From Bradyrhizobium sp. Leo170 (GTDB lineage: Bacteria; Pseudomonadota; Alphaproteobacteria; Rhizobiales; Xanthobacteraceae), in the NCBI RefSeq assembly GCF_004296405.1, contig NZ_PSRR01000035.1:1-41101 (forward strand): a stretch of DNA of 41,101 bases, written 5' to 3'. Shown piece after piece: positions 40,337-41,101 of this stretch (the first letter of the stretch is position 1; each line of letters opens with the position of its first letter). The position numbers and the translations under genes are program-made. The notes beneath the pieces were generated by a model. The model was not told where the DNA came from. It saw nothing but the letters and a program-made list of their open reading frames with translations, and ran no database searches.

Positions 40337-40930
40337 ATGACGAAACTTCGTCACCTGATCTGGATGGTCATTGCCGCAGGCGGCCTGATGCTTTCGGCCT
40401 CGCAAAGCCAGGCCCAGGCGCCCGACGTCGGCGATCAGCCAGGCCTGGTCCCCGACGATAACGTCGAGCTCGATCCGGAATGGCGCAAGCAGGTGGTCTA
40501 CTACCGCACCAACGAAGCGCCGGGAACCATCATCATTTCGACCAAGGAGCGCCATCTCTATCTGGTCCAGGGTAACGGCCGCGCCATCCGTTACGGTATC
40601 GGCGTCGGCCGCGAAGGCTTCCAGTGGCAGGGGCTCCTGAACATCACCCGCAAGGCGGAATGGCCGGACTGGACGCCGCCGCCGGAAATGATCGCACGCC
40701 AACCCTACCTGCCGCGCTTCATGGCCGGCGGCCCCGGCAACCCGCTCGGCGCCCGCGCGATGTATCTCGGCACCACCGTCTACCGCATCCACGGCACCAA
40801 CCAGCCCAATACCATCGGCACTGCCATCTCCTCCGGCTGCTTCCGGCTGGTCAATGCTGATGTCGCCGACCTCTACGATCGCGTCCCCGTCGGCACCAAG
40901 GTGATCGTCCGGCAAAAGCCCGAACTGTAA
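40337..40930 (+). CDS. L,D-transpeptidase (YkuD family)
   Basis: A 197-residue periplasmic enzyme that cross-links peptidoglycan stem peptides or attaches proteins to them. The ATG at 40337 follows GAGGAG and gives a signal peptide (MTKLRHLIWMVIAAGG, cleaved near SQAQA). The YkuD domain starts at GTIIISTKERHLYLV and has the catalytic HGTNQPNTIG and SSGCFRLVNAD motifs with nucleophilic Cys and conserved His and Arg. The segment WPDWTPPPEM is typical of alphaproteobacterial members. It is monocistronic, with a ~160-bp gap before it. Confidence 0.92.
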   Translation: MTKLRHLIWMVIAAGGLMLSASQSQAQAPDVGDQPGLVPDDNVELDPEWRKQVVYYRTNEAPGTIIISTKERHLYLVQGNGRAIRYGIGVGREGFQWQGLLNITRKAEWPDWTPPPEMIARQPYLPRFMAGGPGNPLGARAMYLGTTVYRIHGTNQPNTIGTAISSGCFRLVNADVADLYDRVPVGTKVIVRQKPEL

Positions 40931-40985
40931 CCGTCTCTGCCTCCTTTCCTGACGCCCTATTTCCCTCATCATCTGGTGAAAATAA

Positions 40986-41101
40986 ATGATGCGCACATTT
41001 CGAGGCGGCCTGCTGATCGGGCTCGCGGTCGCGGCCCTGGTTGCAGCCGCCGCCATCATCTATGAGCGATACGACACCAAGACTTTGAAGCGCACCGTTC
41101 G
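40986..41101 (+). CDS. Membrane-anchored protein, N-terminus only (runs off window)
   Basis: Two adjacent ATG codons (40986 and 40989) begin an open frame to the window end. It encodes MMRTFRGGLLIGLAVAAL, a hydrophobic alanine-rich anchor or uncleaved signal, then a charged stretch (YERYDTKTLKRTV). At 38 residues no family can be named. Confidence 0.55.
   Translation, partial: MMRTFRGGLLIGLAVAALVAAAAIIYERYDTKTLKRTV

Overview
The window looks like chromosomal DNA of a Bradyrhizobium-type alphaproteobacterium (Nitrobacteraceae, Hyphomicrobiales). This rests on the high GC, the many solute-uptake systems, the CioAB oxidase with a DUF2474 mini-subunit, and several dispersed palindromic repeats whose ends (CGTCATT...AATCCAT) I associate with this group. 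The assignment is recognition, not a search result. No rRNA, tRNA, CRISPR array, intact IS or phage gene was seen.

Layout. 1-977 is gene-poor and repeat-rich. 978-2378 is a six-TM class III adenylate/guanylate cyclase. 2576-5122 is a structural oddity: a 5'-truncated copy of livF (2590-2904) and the matching part of the intact livF (4794-5122) form a direct repeat around a divergent regulator/SDR pair. 4808-9628 (minus) is a complete branched-chain/aromatic-type ABC importer, livKHMGF. 9918-11128 (minus) is an ECF sigma factor with a SnoaL-like tail, co-transcribed with a small ABM-like protein. 11385-12659 is a type II NADH dehydrogenase. 12717-15828 is a feruloyl-CoA synthase between two MarR regulators.

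16090-26380 is an amide/ureide module. An allophanate hydrolase (plus strand) converges on a minus-strand operon that reads oppA-oppB-oppC-oppDF-DUF4089(AtzG/HpxX)-amidase(AtzE/HpxY)-HpxZ/AtzH-GntR. The likely logic is uptake of an N-carbamoyl or amide compound, stepwise hydrolysis by the AtzE/G pair and AtzF, and feedback by the GntR protein on a TTGCATACAA site before oppA. The true substrate is not evident. 26609-28989 (minus) holds a phosphotransferase-like protein with an altered catalytic loop and an orphan UgpB-like binding protein.

29214-34765 is a compact signalling operon: a TRAP-type binding protein without DctQM, a membrane histidine kinase, a receiver-DUF3369-kinase hybrid and an OmpR-type regulator. 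I regard this and the amide module as the best candidates for an undescribed system. 35026-35984 holds an ECF sigma factor and a 59-residue exported protein. 36186-37489 is a CcdA/DipZ-type thioredoxin pair whose CcdA reading frame is broken. 37642-40177 is cytochrome bd-type oxidase cioA-cioB-DUF2474. 40337-40930 is an L,D-transpeptidase, and a membrane-anchored protein begins at 40986 and runs off the end.
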